A DNA stretch of 12,343 nucleotides, from the NCBI GenBank assembly GCA_009903855.1, contig WYEK01000093.1:1-12343 (forward strand). The letters are read 5' to 3'. This document shows positions 6,451 to 12,343 of the stretch, piece after piece (positions within the stretch are counted from its first letter, which is position 1; every line of letters begins with the position of its first letter). Made by a program: the position numbers and the translations under genes. The notes under the pieces are model-generated. The model searched no databases. It was not told the origin of the DNA and saw only the letters and a program-made list of their open reading frames with translations. This stretch comes from Thermocrinis sp. (lineage in GTDB: Bacteria > Aquificota > Aquificia > Aquificales > Aquificaceae).

Positions 6451-6463
6451 ACTATTTTTTGTG

Positions 6464-6913
6464 ATGTCCTCTGAAAGAAAAGCCATCCTTGAAAGATACG
6501 CATGAGACAGGACGTAAGACGAAGAGGACCTTCTCATAAGGGCAATGATGTATCACAATCCTGTGGAACTCTTAATGGCTTTTTCAAGGGAAGAGCTTAA
6601 AAAGACCTTTCTTGAAAACTTGCACCGCTTTGACGATAAAAATCTAAACTTTTGGAAGTTTGCCCTTGAGGTTAGCGATGAGGAGTTTAACCGATACGCA
6701 GAGGGAAACTTTAGGTTTGGTCTCAGGAAGCTCATTGGTTAAAAGTTTAAGTACCCCAACATAGACACAGGAATCTATTTACGTGGCATTGTCTACTTTA
6801 AGGATGCGGAAAAGGAAACAGCCCAAAAAGAGGTGGAGACGGCTTGGGAACAAATAAAGGAGTTTTTTGAATTTCAGTGTAAAAGCCTACTAAAAGACAT
6901 AAACCTACTGTAA
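6464..6913 (+). pseudogene. Decayed gene of unknown family with three in-frame stops
   Basis: One reading frame runs from ATG at 6464 (GTG at 6461 in the same frame) to TAA at 6911-6913 and would encode about 149 residues, but it is interrupted by TGA at 6503-6505 and TAA at 6515-6517 and 6740-6742. Protein-like sequence continues in the same frame on both sides of every stop: SSERKAILERYA, then DEEDLLIRAMMYHNPVELL, then a Phe/Lys-rich section, then KYPNIDTGIYLRGIVYFKDA and a charged helix. Point nonsense mutations without frameshift best explain this. An intact 65-codon piece (6545-6742) might still be translated. I do not recognise the family. It occupies the only long stretch without an intact gene (6451-6904). 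Sequencing error is an unlikely cause of three separate stops. Confidence 0.65.
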
Positions 6914-7186
6914 AAGGTAGCTTCCGTAAACAATCTCTCCGTTTTTCAAAAGAAAGAAAGATTTTTCCATCTTGTCCCTTATTCCCTTCTTGTTTTCCAA
7001 AAAGTCAAGCAGTGTTTTTGGTTCTCCGTGAGCCCTCAGCATGTACTCCCTTTCTTCGCCGTTGTCAAAGATGATCTTTACCGGTAGGCAGTAGAACTTG
7101 GAATATTCCCCCTCGTTGCAACGGTGGACCTCTCCAATTACCTCAATGGAGACACTCCTTGCCAATATATCCTCTTGCTTTAGCAT
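6905..7186 (-). CDS. Small protein of unknown function
   Basis: A protein of 93 residues, not recognised. It reads as alternating beta strands (SVSIEVIGEV, FYCLPVKIIFDNGEE, EYMLRAHGE) followed by a helix (TLLDFLENKKG) and a final strand with a KNGEIVYGSY turn. That pattern suggests a compact alpha/beta domain. Two cysteines occur (HRCNEG, FYCLPV), too few for an iron-sulfur site alone. No signal peptide is seen. The frame extends two codons further to TTG at 7192, but ATG at 7186 is preferred: a minus-strand TATAAT at 7195-7200 ends 8 nt before it and there is no Shine-Dalgarno, so a leaderless transcript starts about there and would miss the TTG. It follows the GlcF-like gene closely, and its stop overlaps the pseudogene end by 9 nt. 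Confidence 0.6.
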   Translation of the reverse strand: MLKQEDILARSVSIEVIGEVHRCNEGEYSKFYCLPVKIIFDNGEEREYMLRAHGEPKTLLDFLENKKGIRDKMEKSFFLLKNGEIVYGSYLLQ

Positions 7187-7194
7187 TGGCAAAC

Positions 7195-7224
7195 ATTATA
7201 AACAATCTGCCAGGTAATCTGCAA
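7195..7224 (-). promoter_or_regulatory. Predicted promoter for the small protein gene
   Basis: On the minus strand TTGCAG (7219-7224), 18 nt of spacer, then TATAAT (7195-7200). The -10 box overlaps the stop codon of the GlcF-like gene and lies 8 nt before the ATG at 7186, predicting a transcript with little or no leader. Confidence 0.5.
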
Positions 7225-8359
7225 GGTGCATAACTTTTTGGTTGGTTTTGTTTGCCTTTGTGCCATCCTTAAGGTTTAGTACACAACCGGGGCAAGAGGT
7301 AAGCACCACCTCCGCACCCGTTTTTTTTAGGTCTTCAATTTTCTCCTGTTGTATGCTCTTGGATAGCTTAGGGTTTGTTATGGAAAAGAGCCCCGCAAAG
7401 CCACAGCAGGATTTATCCTTTTCACCTTTTATCAGCTGGTCGCCCTCTACCCTTTTTAGCAATCCATAAAAGACTTTGTCGCTTACCTTCATGGCGCTGT
7501 AAGAGTGGCAGGGCACATGAAAGGTGGTTTTTGTTCCTTTACCTTTAAAGGTTAGGTTGCTTTCAAAGAGTAGCTCCGCAAAGTCATATACCTTTTTCTT
7601 TAGACCATAGTCCTCTTGGAGGGCACCACCGCAGGTGGGACAGGCTACCACCACCGCATCAAACTGGTATTTTTCCATTTCTTTCAGGTTGTGTTCTTTC
7701 AATCTTTCAAAGGCTTCTTTGTCGCCCGAATAGTAATGGGGAGCACCACAGCATTTAATATCCTCTGGCACCACCACCGTCCAGCCTGCCTTGTTCATAA
7801 GCTTTATAACGTTCTCCCCTGTCCTTGAGTAAAAGGCGTCTATCATACAACCCGTAAAGAACAAAAGCACACCCTTTTCTTGCTCAGCCTTAAAGGTCTT
7901 TCCCCTCAGGCTAAAGGCTTTTCCATCCGGCTTTGGCATAAACTTTACCGCACCGGTGGGAAAGGGCACCTTTACCTCCTCAAAGGGCAACTTTTCCATC
8001 AGCTTACCCGTTAGCTTGATTACCTTTCGCCCTACTTCCGATTGTAAAAGCTCCAAGCTTTTTAACCCGGCGGATTTAACGAAGGATTTCCTTTGAGTAT
8101 TTCTGACGGTAGCTACGATTTCTTTATACTCCACTCCGTTGGGACAGACCCACTCGCACCTTCTACACATGGCACACTGGTCCAGGTGCTTGTATGCTTC
8201 TTCGTCTTTGAGCTCACCACTGAGAAGCATTTCTGCCAAGACGAGCCTTCCCCTTGCGTAGCCTGCCTCCTCTTGGATGTAGGGATAGGTAGGGCATACC
8301 GACTTACACAGGGCGCACTTCACACATTTTTGGGTTAGCTCCAAAGGAATTTCAACCAT
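7196..8359 (-). CDS. GlcF/heterodisulfide-reductase-like iron-sulfur protein with two CCG domains
   Basis: A protein of 387 residues, about the size of the glycolate oxidase subunit GlcF. Residues 12-22 (CVKCALCKSVC) and 62-72 (CAMCRRCEWVC) are two CxxCxxCxxxC ferredoxin motifs for [4Fe-4S] clusters. Two cysteine-rich CCG domains follow: the first uses C171, C203-C204 and C240/C243, the second C284, C318-C319 and C356/C359. All ligands are intact. Such proteins pass electrons between a flavoprotein dehydrogenase and quinones or thiols. No GlcD-like FAD subunit is beside it here, so the partner and substrate (glycolate, lactate, or an HdrB-like reaction) are open. No signal peptide is seen. 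The ATG at 8359 has no Shine-Dalgarno; TATATC at 8372-8377 is a weak -10 candidate. It lies 51 nt after the M16 pair and could also be read from their promoter. Confidence 0.82.
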   Translation of the reverse strand: MVEIPLELTQKCVKCALCKSVCPTYPYIQEEAGYARGRLVLAEMLLSGELKDEEAYKHLDQCAMCRRCEWVCPNGVEYKEIVATVRNTQRKSFVKSAGLKSLELLQSEVGRKVIKLTGKLMEKLPFEEVKVPFPTGAVKFMPKPDGKAFSLRGKTFKAEQEKGVLLFFTGCMIDAFYSRTGENVIKLMNKAGWTVVVPEDIKCCGAPHYYSGDKEAFERLKEHNLKEMEKYQFDAVVVACPTCGGALQEDYGLKKKVYDFAELLFESNLTFKGKGTKTTFHVPCHSYSAMKVSDKVFYGLLKRVEGDQLIKGEKDKSCCGFAGLFSITNPKLSKSIQQEKIEDLKKTGAEVVLTSCPGCVLNLKDGTKANKTNQKVMHLADYLADCL

Positions 8360-8410
8360 TGTTTAGTTAAAGATATACTCCCAAATAAGGCATGCTGTGA
8401 TTAAGCTCAC

Positions 8411-9667
8411 CTAAGGCTCCACCACCACGCATTGATGGGCTTTTTTTAGGCTCTCCCTTACTTTTAAGACATCCTCAAGACGTACATTCTCTATGTGTTT
8501 TACGTACTCTTGGTCCATTTTGTAACCAAAGCCCATTACCTCCCAAAAGCCCAATTGGAAGGCTTGTCTGCCTCTGGTTTGTCTGTCCAAAAGATAGCCA
8601 CCTATGATCTTCTTCTTGGCGAGCTCTAAATCCTCATTGGTGATCTCTGCCTCCTGCACCACCCAAAGCAGGTCCTTTAGAGCACTTTCTTTTTTGTCCG
8701 GAGAAGTGCCAATGTATGCAAAGACCCTCGGAGAGTACAACTTTATGGGAAACATAGAGTAAGTAGCGTAAGCGTATCCCCTCTTTTCTCTGAGCTCACT
8801 AAAGAGTTTAGAAGTCATGCCGTCTCCCAGTATACTATTTAGAACCCTAAGGGCGAAAAAGTCCGGGCTATTCAGTGGAACGCCCTCGAAGGCACACAAA
8901 ATGGTTGCCTGGGCACCTTCCCTTTGAACCCTTTCCACCAAGCTCTCCTTTATGGGCTTATCCTCCGCCCTAAGGTTGAACTCGCCGGAGGGCAACTTGG
9001 AAAAGACAGCCCTAAACCTTTTTTCCAACTCTTCCAAGGGCATATCTCCCACCACAGCTACAACAACGTTTTTACCCTTCAGAACCTGTTGCCATCTTTT
9101 TATTAGGTCTTCCCTCTCTACCTTTTCCACATCCTCCTCCCTTCCTTCGGGAGCCACTTCATAAGATGTTCCCCTGTAGGTTATCAGCCTGAGCCTTTCC
9201 ATGGCAAGCTCAAAGCCATCTTCCCTTCGGGACCTTATGCTTGCTATGACCCTTCTTTTTTCCACCTGTAGCTGTTCCTCTGGAAAGGTGGGCTCCAGAA
9301 GAATGCTCTCTATCACCCTTAGCCCCTGCTCAAGCCCCTCCGGTCTTGTGGAGAAGTTAATGTAGATGTAATCGTCTGCGGTGGAGGCTTCTATGCTACC
9401 GCCCCAGTCCTCAAAGGCACTGGCAATATCATAGGAGCTAAAGGTTTTTGTCCCCTTGGTCAAAAGCCTTGCCATAAGGTTTGAGGTTCCCCTCTTCTCT
9501 TCCCCATGGGTGCCAGACTTTATGAAGATGCTACCCGCCACTATACCCCTACCCTTTGTCTCCTTTATGATCAACTTTACACCGTTTTCTAAATTTACCT
9601 CTTTCAACTTTGCACCTCCGTAGGATAAACTAAAAAGGAAAAAAATTATAAGAAGAAAGACGCTCAT
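8411..9667 (-). CDS. M16 peptidase family protein without the zinc motif (non-catalytic partner)
   Basis: A protein of 418 residues with an N-terminal signal peptide (SVFLLIIFFLFSLSYG) and two M16 half domains. In the place of HxxEH it has NLMAR (63-67), so all three zinc and catalytic residues are gone and it cannot be a protease alone. The second half keeps the substrate-anchoring Arg/Tyr region, LFSELREKRGYAYATY (288-303). This is the alpha-type subunit of M16B heterodimers. Its ATG overlaps the stop of the catalytic subunit gene in ATGA, and no Shine-Dalgarno is seen, so production of the two subunits is probably coupled one to one. Likely location is the periplasm. Mitochondrial processing peptidase and bacterial M16B pairs work in this way; the substrate is unknown. 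Confidence 0.85.
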   Translation of the reverse strand: MSVFLLIIFFLFSLSYGGAKLKEVNLENGVKLIIKETKGRGIVAGSIFIKSGTHGEEKRGTSNLMARLLTKGTKTFSSYDIASAFEDWGGSIEASTADDYIYINFSTRPEGLEQGLRVIESILLEPTFPEEQLQVEKRRVIASIRSRREDGFELAMERLRLITYRGTSYEVAPEGREEDVEKVEREDLIKRWQQVLKGKNVVVAVVGDMPLEELEKRFRAVFSKLPSGEFNLRAEDKPIKESLVERVQREGAQATILCAFEGVPLNSPDFFALRVLNSILGDGMTSKLFSELREKRGYAYATYSMFPIKLYSPRVFAYIGTSPDKKESALKDLLWVVQEAEITNEDLELAKKKIIGGYLLDRQTRGRQAFQLGFWEVMGFGYKMDQEYVKHIENVRLEDVLKVRESLKKAHQCVVVEP

Positions 9668-10956
9668 TTTTCTGGCACCATCAAGATTTCCGAGTAAGGC
9701 TTGCTGAGTATGTACTTTTCCAGCACATTCAGAACATCCTTCTTTCTGACGGACCTTATGTTGCTTTCAAAGTAAAGGTAGTAGTCCAAAAGTCCCACCA
9801 CCGTCAGGGAGTATCCAATGTAATAGGCTTCCCTTTGGACCCTCTCAAGGGCAAAGACCTCCGAGTTTATAATCCTTTGCTTTGCCTTTTGCACCTCCTC
9901 GTCGGTCAGGGTCTGAGGGAGCTCCCGCAAAATCTGCATTACTCTTTCCTTTACCTCTTTATACCTGCTTGGCTCAAAGCTGGCGGAGATAACAAAAAGG
10001 TTATCCCTTGGTCTTGCAAAGTCTCCCGAGGATACAGAATACACTAACCCCTTTTCCACCAGTTCTTTGTAGAAAAGGGACGTCCTGCCGTTTCCGAGGA
10101 TCTGGTCCAGCACCAAAAGGGCGTAGTAGTCTTTTACCGCCACAGGCATTACCCTCCAACCTATGATCCAGTATGCCCTCTCTAACCTTTTGTCTTTTAT
10201 CTCCTTAAAGCGGTTTTCCAACTGCTCGGGCTCTGGCACATACTGGGCTCTTTTTACGGGCTTTCCGGCCTCTTTACCAAAGGTTTCCTCCACAAAGCTT
10301 TTAACCTCCGAGGGCTCCACATCGCCCACCACTACTATTACCATATTCTGGGGCTGATAATAGTTGCGAAAGAACTCCAAAAGGCTCTCCCTTGTGAACT
10401 TGCTTATGGTCTCTTCGTAGCCTATGATGGGGTGCCTGTAGGGAGAAGCTTTATAGACCAGCTTTTCAAACTCTTCCCAAAGAAGGTTTATAGGGTCATC
10501 CTTGCCCCTTCTTAGCTCCTCTATAACTATGGGCTTTTCCTTTTCCACCATATCCTCAGAGAGCAAGGGCTTTTGGGTGAGTTGGTAGAGAATCTCAAGG
10601 GCGGGCTTCCAATAGGGCTTTGCTACGGTTATGTAGTAAAAGGTGTACTCCTTGGATGTGCCCGCGTTCATCCTACCACCCATGCCCTCCACCAACCTGT
10701 CTATCTCTCCGTAAGGATACTTTTCAGAACCGTTAAAGAGCATGTGTTCCAAAAAGTGTGCCATGCCCTTCTGTTGGTAGTTCTCTTCTATGGAGCCCAC
10801 CTTGAACCAAACCTGCAAAGAAACCGCCTCTGTGTCATCTCTGTGTTTTACCACCAAGATAGCACCGTTTTTAAGTTTATACTTTGCCAAATCTTGCACC
10901 GCAAGGGCGTAAGCCATCAGAAACACCTCCAAAAGTAAAATGATAATAACTCTCAC
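9664..10956 (-). CDS. M16 family zinc metallopeptidase (catalytic subunit)
   Basis: A protein of 430 residues. The inverted zinc motif HFLEH is at 67-71, with the distal glutamate at E147 in VIEELRR, so the catalytic site is complete. The M16 C-terminal domain follows (GNGRTSLFYKELVEKGLVYSV), where Val replaces the substrate-anchoring arginine found in many members. That arginine is present in the partner encoded immediately downstream. Two starts are possible. GTG at 10956 gives MRVIIILLLEVFLMAYALA, a signal-peptide-like N-terminus with an AxA cleavage site, and lies 9 nt behind a TAAAAT box. ATG at 10917 has an excellent GGAGGTG Shine-Dalgarno 6 nt upstream but would give an unexported protein. 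I choose 10956 because the partner has a clear signal peptide. Confidence 0.85.
   Translation of the reverse strand: MRVIIILLLEVFLMAYALAVQDLAKYKLKNGAILVVKHRDDTEAVSLQVWFKVGSIEENYQQKGMAHFLEHMLFNGSEKYPYGEIDRLVEGMGGRMNAGTSKEYTFYYITVAKPYWKPALEILYQLTQKPLLSEDMVEKEKPIVIEELRRGKDDPINLLWEEFEKLVYKASPYRHPIIGYEETISKFTRESLLEFFRNYYQPQNMVIVVVGDVEPSEVKSFVEETFGKEAGKPVKRAQYVPEPEQLENRFKEIKDKRLERAYWIIGWRVMPVAVKDYYALLVLDQILGNGRTSLFYKELVEKGLVYSVSSGDFARPRDNLFVISASFEPSRYKEVKERVMQILRELPQTLTDEEVQKAKQRIINSEVFALERVQREAYYIGYSLTVVGLLDYYLYFESNIRSVRKKDVLNVLEKYILSKPYSEILMVPEK
10924..10930 (-). promoter_or_regulatory. Internal Shine-Dalgarno (GGAGGTG) before an alternative ATG at 10917
   Basis: On the minus strand GGAGGTG lies 6 nt before ATG at 10917, within the putative signal-peptide codons of the catalytic M16 gene. 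It is one of the best ribosome binding sites in the window, so translation of a shorter form cannot be excluded. Confidence 0.5.
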
Positions 10957-10965
10957 AAGGTAGAG

Positions 10966-10993
10966 ATTTTAACCTTATCCCATTACTTTTCAA
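10966..10993 (-). promoter_or_regulatory. Promoter of the M16 peptidase operon
   Basis: On the minus strand TTGAAA (10988-10993), a 16-nt spacer, then TAAAAT (10966-10971), with 9 nt to the GTG at 10956. Both boxes are close to the sigma-70-type consensus, making this the best complete promoter in the window. Confidence 0.6.
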
Positions 10994-11014
10994 CGGTGGG
11001 AATGAATTTAAAAT
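10987..11014 (+). promoter_or_regulatory. Promoter of the UDP-glucuronate decarboxylase/tatA operon
   Basis: TTTTCA (10987-10992), a 16-nt spacer, then TAAAAT (11009-11014), with 7 nt to the ATG at 11022 and no Shine-Dalgarno. The -35 element overlaps that of the divergent M16 promoter. Confidence 0.5.
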
Positions 11015-11021
11015 ATCATCA

Positions 11022-11963
11022 ATGCGCGTTTTGATAACGGGGTGCGCGGGCTTTATTGGTTCTCATCTTTGCGATAAGTTCTTGGCAGAGGGCTTTGAAG
11101 TTATAGGCATGGACAACTTCATCACTGGCAGTCCCGACAACATAGCCCATCTTTTGGGACACCCGAGGTTTAGGTTCATCCACTACAACGTGGTCAATTA
11201 CATATACATAGAAGGTCCTCTGGACATTATCCTTCACTTTGCGTGCCCTGCGTCTCCGGTGGATTATCTCAACCATCCCATACATACCATGAAGGTGGAT
11301 TCTTTGGGAACGCTGAACACCTTGGGACTTGCCAAGCTGAAGTCCGCCCGTTATGTGTTTGCATCCTCTTCGGAGGTATATGGGGACCCTTTAGTGCATC
11401 CACAGAGGGAGGATTACTGGGGCAATGTGAACCCGGTAGGTGTCCGAAGCGTCTACTCGGAAGCCAAAAGATTTTCGGAAGCCCTGTGTATGGCTTATCA
11501 CCGGGAGCATGGGGTGGACGTTAGGATTTTGAGAATATTCAACACCTACGGTGAGAGGATGAGGATAGGAGATGGTAGGGTGGTGCCCACTTTTCTGGAC
11601 AAGGCACTGAGGGGCGAGCCTATACCAGTCCACGGAGGGGGCACCCAAACCCGTAGCTTTTGCTACGTAGAGGACATGGTGGAGGGCATATTCCGAGCGT
11701 CCATCAAGGATGGGATAGAGGGAGAGGTGATAAACCTGGGTAGCCCAGAGGAGATAAGCATCCTTGACCTCGCAAAGCTGGTGGTGGAGCTTACCAATTC
11801 CAACTCTCCCATACAGATTCTGGAGGCAAGAGAGGATGACCCAAAAAGAAGATGTCCGGATATTACAAAGGCGAAGAACCTTTTGGGCTGGGAGCCAAAA
11901 ACTTCTCTGAGGGATGGCTTGAAAAAAACCATAGAGTGGTTAAAATCATATTCAAGGAGGTAA
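11022..11963 (+). CDS. UDP-glucuronate decarboxylase-like (UDP-xylose synthase) SDR enzyme
   Basis: A protein of 313 residues, an extended short-chain dehydrogenase/reductase. The NAD-binding motif is GCAGFIG (7-13). Several segments are characteristic of UDP-glucuronate decarboxylase: HFACPASPVDY (72-82), SSSEVYGDPLVHPQ (115-128, with E118), EDYWGNVNPVGVRS (130-143), GGTQTRSFCYVEDMV (206-220) and the DDPKRRCPDI region (272-281) with the arginine linked to decarboxylation. The catalytic pair is Y145 and K149 in YSEAK, where the family usually has YDEGK. It would convert UDP-glucuronate to UDP-xylose in the cytosol for envelope or exopolysaccharide sugars. The ATG at 11022 lies 7 nt behind a TAAAAT box with no Shine-Dalgarno. 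The tatA gene follows after 4 nt. A UDP-glucose or dTDP-sugar 4,6-dehydratase is a less likely alternative. Confidence 0.85.
   Translation: MRVLITGCAGFIGSHLCDKFLAEGFEVIGMDNFITGSPDNIAHLLGHPRFRFIHYNVVNYIYIEGPLDIILHFACPASPVDYLNHPIHTMKVDSLGTLNTLGLAKLKSARYVFASSSEVYGDPLVHPQREDYWGNVNPVGVRSVYSEAKRFSEALCMAYHREHGVDVRILRIFNTYGERMRIGDGRVVPTFLDKALRGEPIPVHGGGTQTRSFCYVEDMVEGIFRASIKDGIEGEVINLGSPEEISILDLAKLVVELTNSNSPIQILEAREDDPKRRCPDITKAKNLLGWEPKTSLRDGLKKTIEWLKSYSRR
11955..11960 (+). promoter_or_regulatory. Ribosome binding site of tatA
   Basis: AAGGAGG-type Shine-Dalgarno spanning the last codons of the upstream gene, 7 nt before the ATG at 11968. It supports that start over the internal ATG three codons later. 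Confidence 0.65.
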
Positions 11964-11967
11964 GAAT

Positions 11968-12171
11968 ATGCTTCACATGCCCAATTTGACGGAGCTGTTG
12001 GTAATACTTCTCATAGTCTTTTTACTCTTTGGAGCGTCAAGGTTGCCCGAGGTGGGCAGAGGTTTGGGAGAAGGCATAAGGAACTTTAAGAAGGCCCTCG
12101 CCGGCGAGACCGAGGAAGAAAAGAAGGTAAAAGAGGTTAAGGGCGAGGAGGTAAACAAGGAGAAGGTTTAA
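11968..12171 (+). CDS. tatA: Sec-independent (twin-arginine) protein translocase subunit TatA
   Basis: A protein of 67 residues with the full TatA plan: a short N-terminus, one transmembrane helix (about 7-21, LTELLVILLIVFLLF), the FG hinge (21-22), an amphipathic helix (RLPEVGRGLGEGIRNFKKAL, 25-44), and a short charged Glu/Lys tail. TatA oligomerises in the inner membrane to form the pore for folded, often cofactor-bearing proteins. The helix has the Phe-Lys-Lys-Ala ending usual for TatA rather than TatB, and it is short, which also favours TatA. No tatC is in the window. It is probably co-transcribed with the upstream sugar nucleotide gene (4-nt gap) and its TAA shares bases with the convergent nusB stop. 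Confidence 0.9.
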   Translation: MLHMPNLTELLVILLIVFLLFGASRLPEVGRGLGEGIRNFKKALAGETEEEKKVKEVKGEEVNKEKV

Positions 12172-12343
12172 CTCGCCTTTAGGATCTTTGAAATTATTCC
12201 GTTTACAAACTTGCTAGGTTTGCTTCCCGCATACTTGTTGGTTATGTTCATGTAGTCTTTGATAACTACCTTTGGGTTTTTAATCTTTGCGTATAAAAGC
12301 TCTGCAGTTGCCAACCTTAGGATTGCCCTTTCTACGTATCCAA
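12168..12343 (-). CDS. nusB: Transcription antitermination protein NusB, C-terminal part (truncated by window)
   Basis: The minus strand is open from the window edge to TAA at 12168-12170, about 58 residues. It reads as the NusB C-terminal helices: YVERAILRLATAELLYA, then NPKVVIKDYMNITNKY, then SKFVNGIISKIL, matching the family's R.ILRLA.yEL, P..VVI.Ey and kFVNGIL patterns. NusB with NusE (ribosomal protein S10) binds boxA RNA and supports antitermination of rRNA transcription. The start is outside the window. The stop codon overlaps that of tatA. Nothing in this part suggests decay. Confidence 0.85.
   Translation of the reverse strand, partial: GYVERAILRLATAELLYAKIKNPKVVIKDYMNITNKYAGSKPSKFVNGIISKILKAS

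Noticed and set aside
6451..6463. Rho-independent terminator after ribF
   Set aside because: There is a T-run (6455-6460) but no GC-rich hairpin before it. No convincing hairpin terminator was found anywhere in the window.
6503..6505. TGA read as selenocysteine
   Set aside because: Two TAA stops in the same frame cannot be explained this way, and no stem-loop typical of a SECIS was seen after it.
6545..6742. Independent 65-residue gene
   Set aside because: Related coding sequence continues in the same frame on both sides of it, so it is more likely a fragment of the decayed gene.
7187..7192. TTG start for the small protein gene
   Set aside because: It lies 2 nt from the predicted -10 box, so it would be upstream of the transcript start; ATG 7186 fits better.
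8372..8377. Promoter (TATATC) for the GlcF-like gene
   Set aside because: Weak match, 12 nt from the start codon and no -35 partner; the gene may be read from the M16 operon 51 nt upstream. Not listed as a feature.
8411..10956. A gene duplication being degraded (second M16 as pseudogene)
   Set aside because: The second gene has a full-length frame, a signal peptide, a retained Arg/Tyr site and coupled translation, all of which indicate a functional non-catalytic subunit.

Overview
The window looks like chromosomal DNA of a thermophilic Aquificales bacterium, most likely Aquificaceae (Hydrogenobacter/Thermocrinis type). This is inferred from gene content and style: purine-rich coding strands, arginine mostly AGG/AGA, isoleucine often ATA, proteins rich in Lys and Glu, almost no intergenic DNA, and protein sequences of an Aquificae flavour. 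No rRNA or marker gene proves the genus. I see no tRNA or rRNA gene, CRISPR array, insertion sequence or phage gene.

Layout. (1) 1-1536, plus strand: the 3' end of atpC (ATP synthase epsilon), a TrmN6-like adenine-N6 methyltransferase overlapping it, then a two-repeat DUF507 protein. (2) 1533-2760, minus strand: a short RecO-like protein followed by a secreted M23 (LytM) peptidase. (3) 2801-6450, plus strand: a tight four-gene operon of epmA (EF-P lysylation enzyme), a bacterial eRF1-like protein (baeRF type), a NYN/PIN-like nuclease and ribF. (4) 6464-6913, plus strand: a decayed gene with three in-frame stops. (5) 6905-10956, minus strand: a pair of M16 peptidases (one with the zinc motif, one without), a GlcF/heterodisulfide-reductase-like iron-sulfur protein, and a small protein of unknown function. 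(6) 11022-12171, plus strand: a UDP-glucuronate decarboxylase-like enzyme and tatA, then the 3' end of nusB on the minus strand.

The most interesting part is region 3. EF-P modification, an eRF1/Vms1-like factor without a canonical GGQ and a NYN nuclease are translated as one unit, and together they suggest an undescribed ribosome-stall or translation quality-control module. That link is inference from domain content and gene order.

A second theme is expression architecture. At least five genes have a TATAAT- or TAAAAT-like -10 box ending only 6-9 nt before the start codon, which predicts leaderless or nearly leaderless mRNAs. Two divergent gene pairs have overlapping promoters. Two convergent pairs share their stop codons inside a single TTAA.
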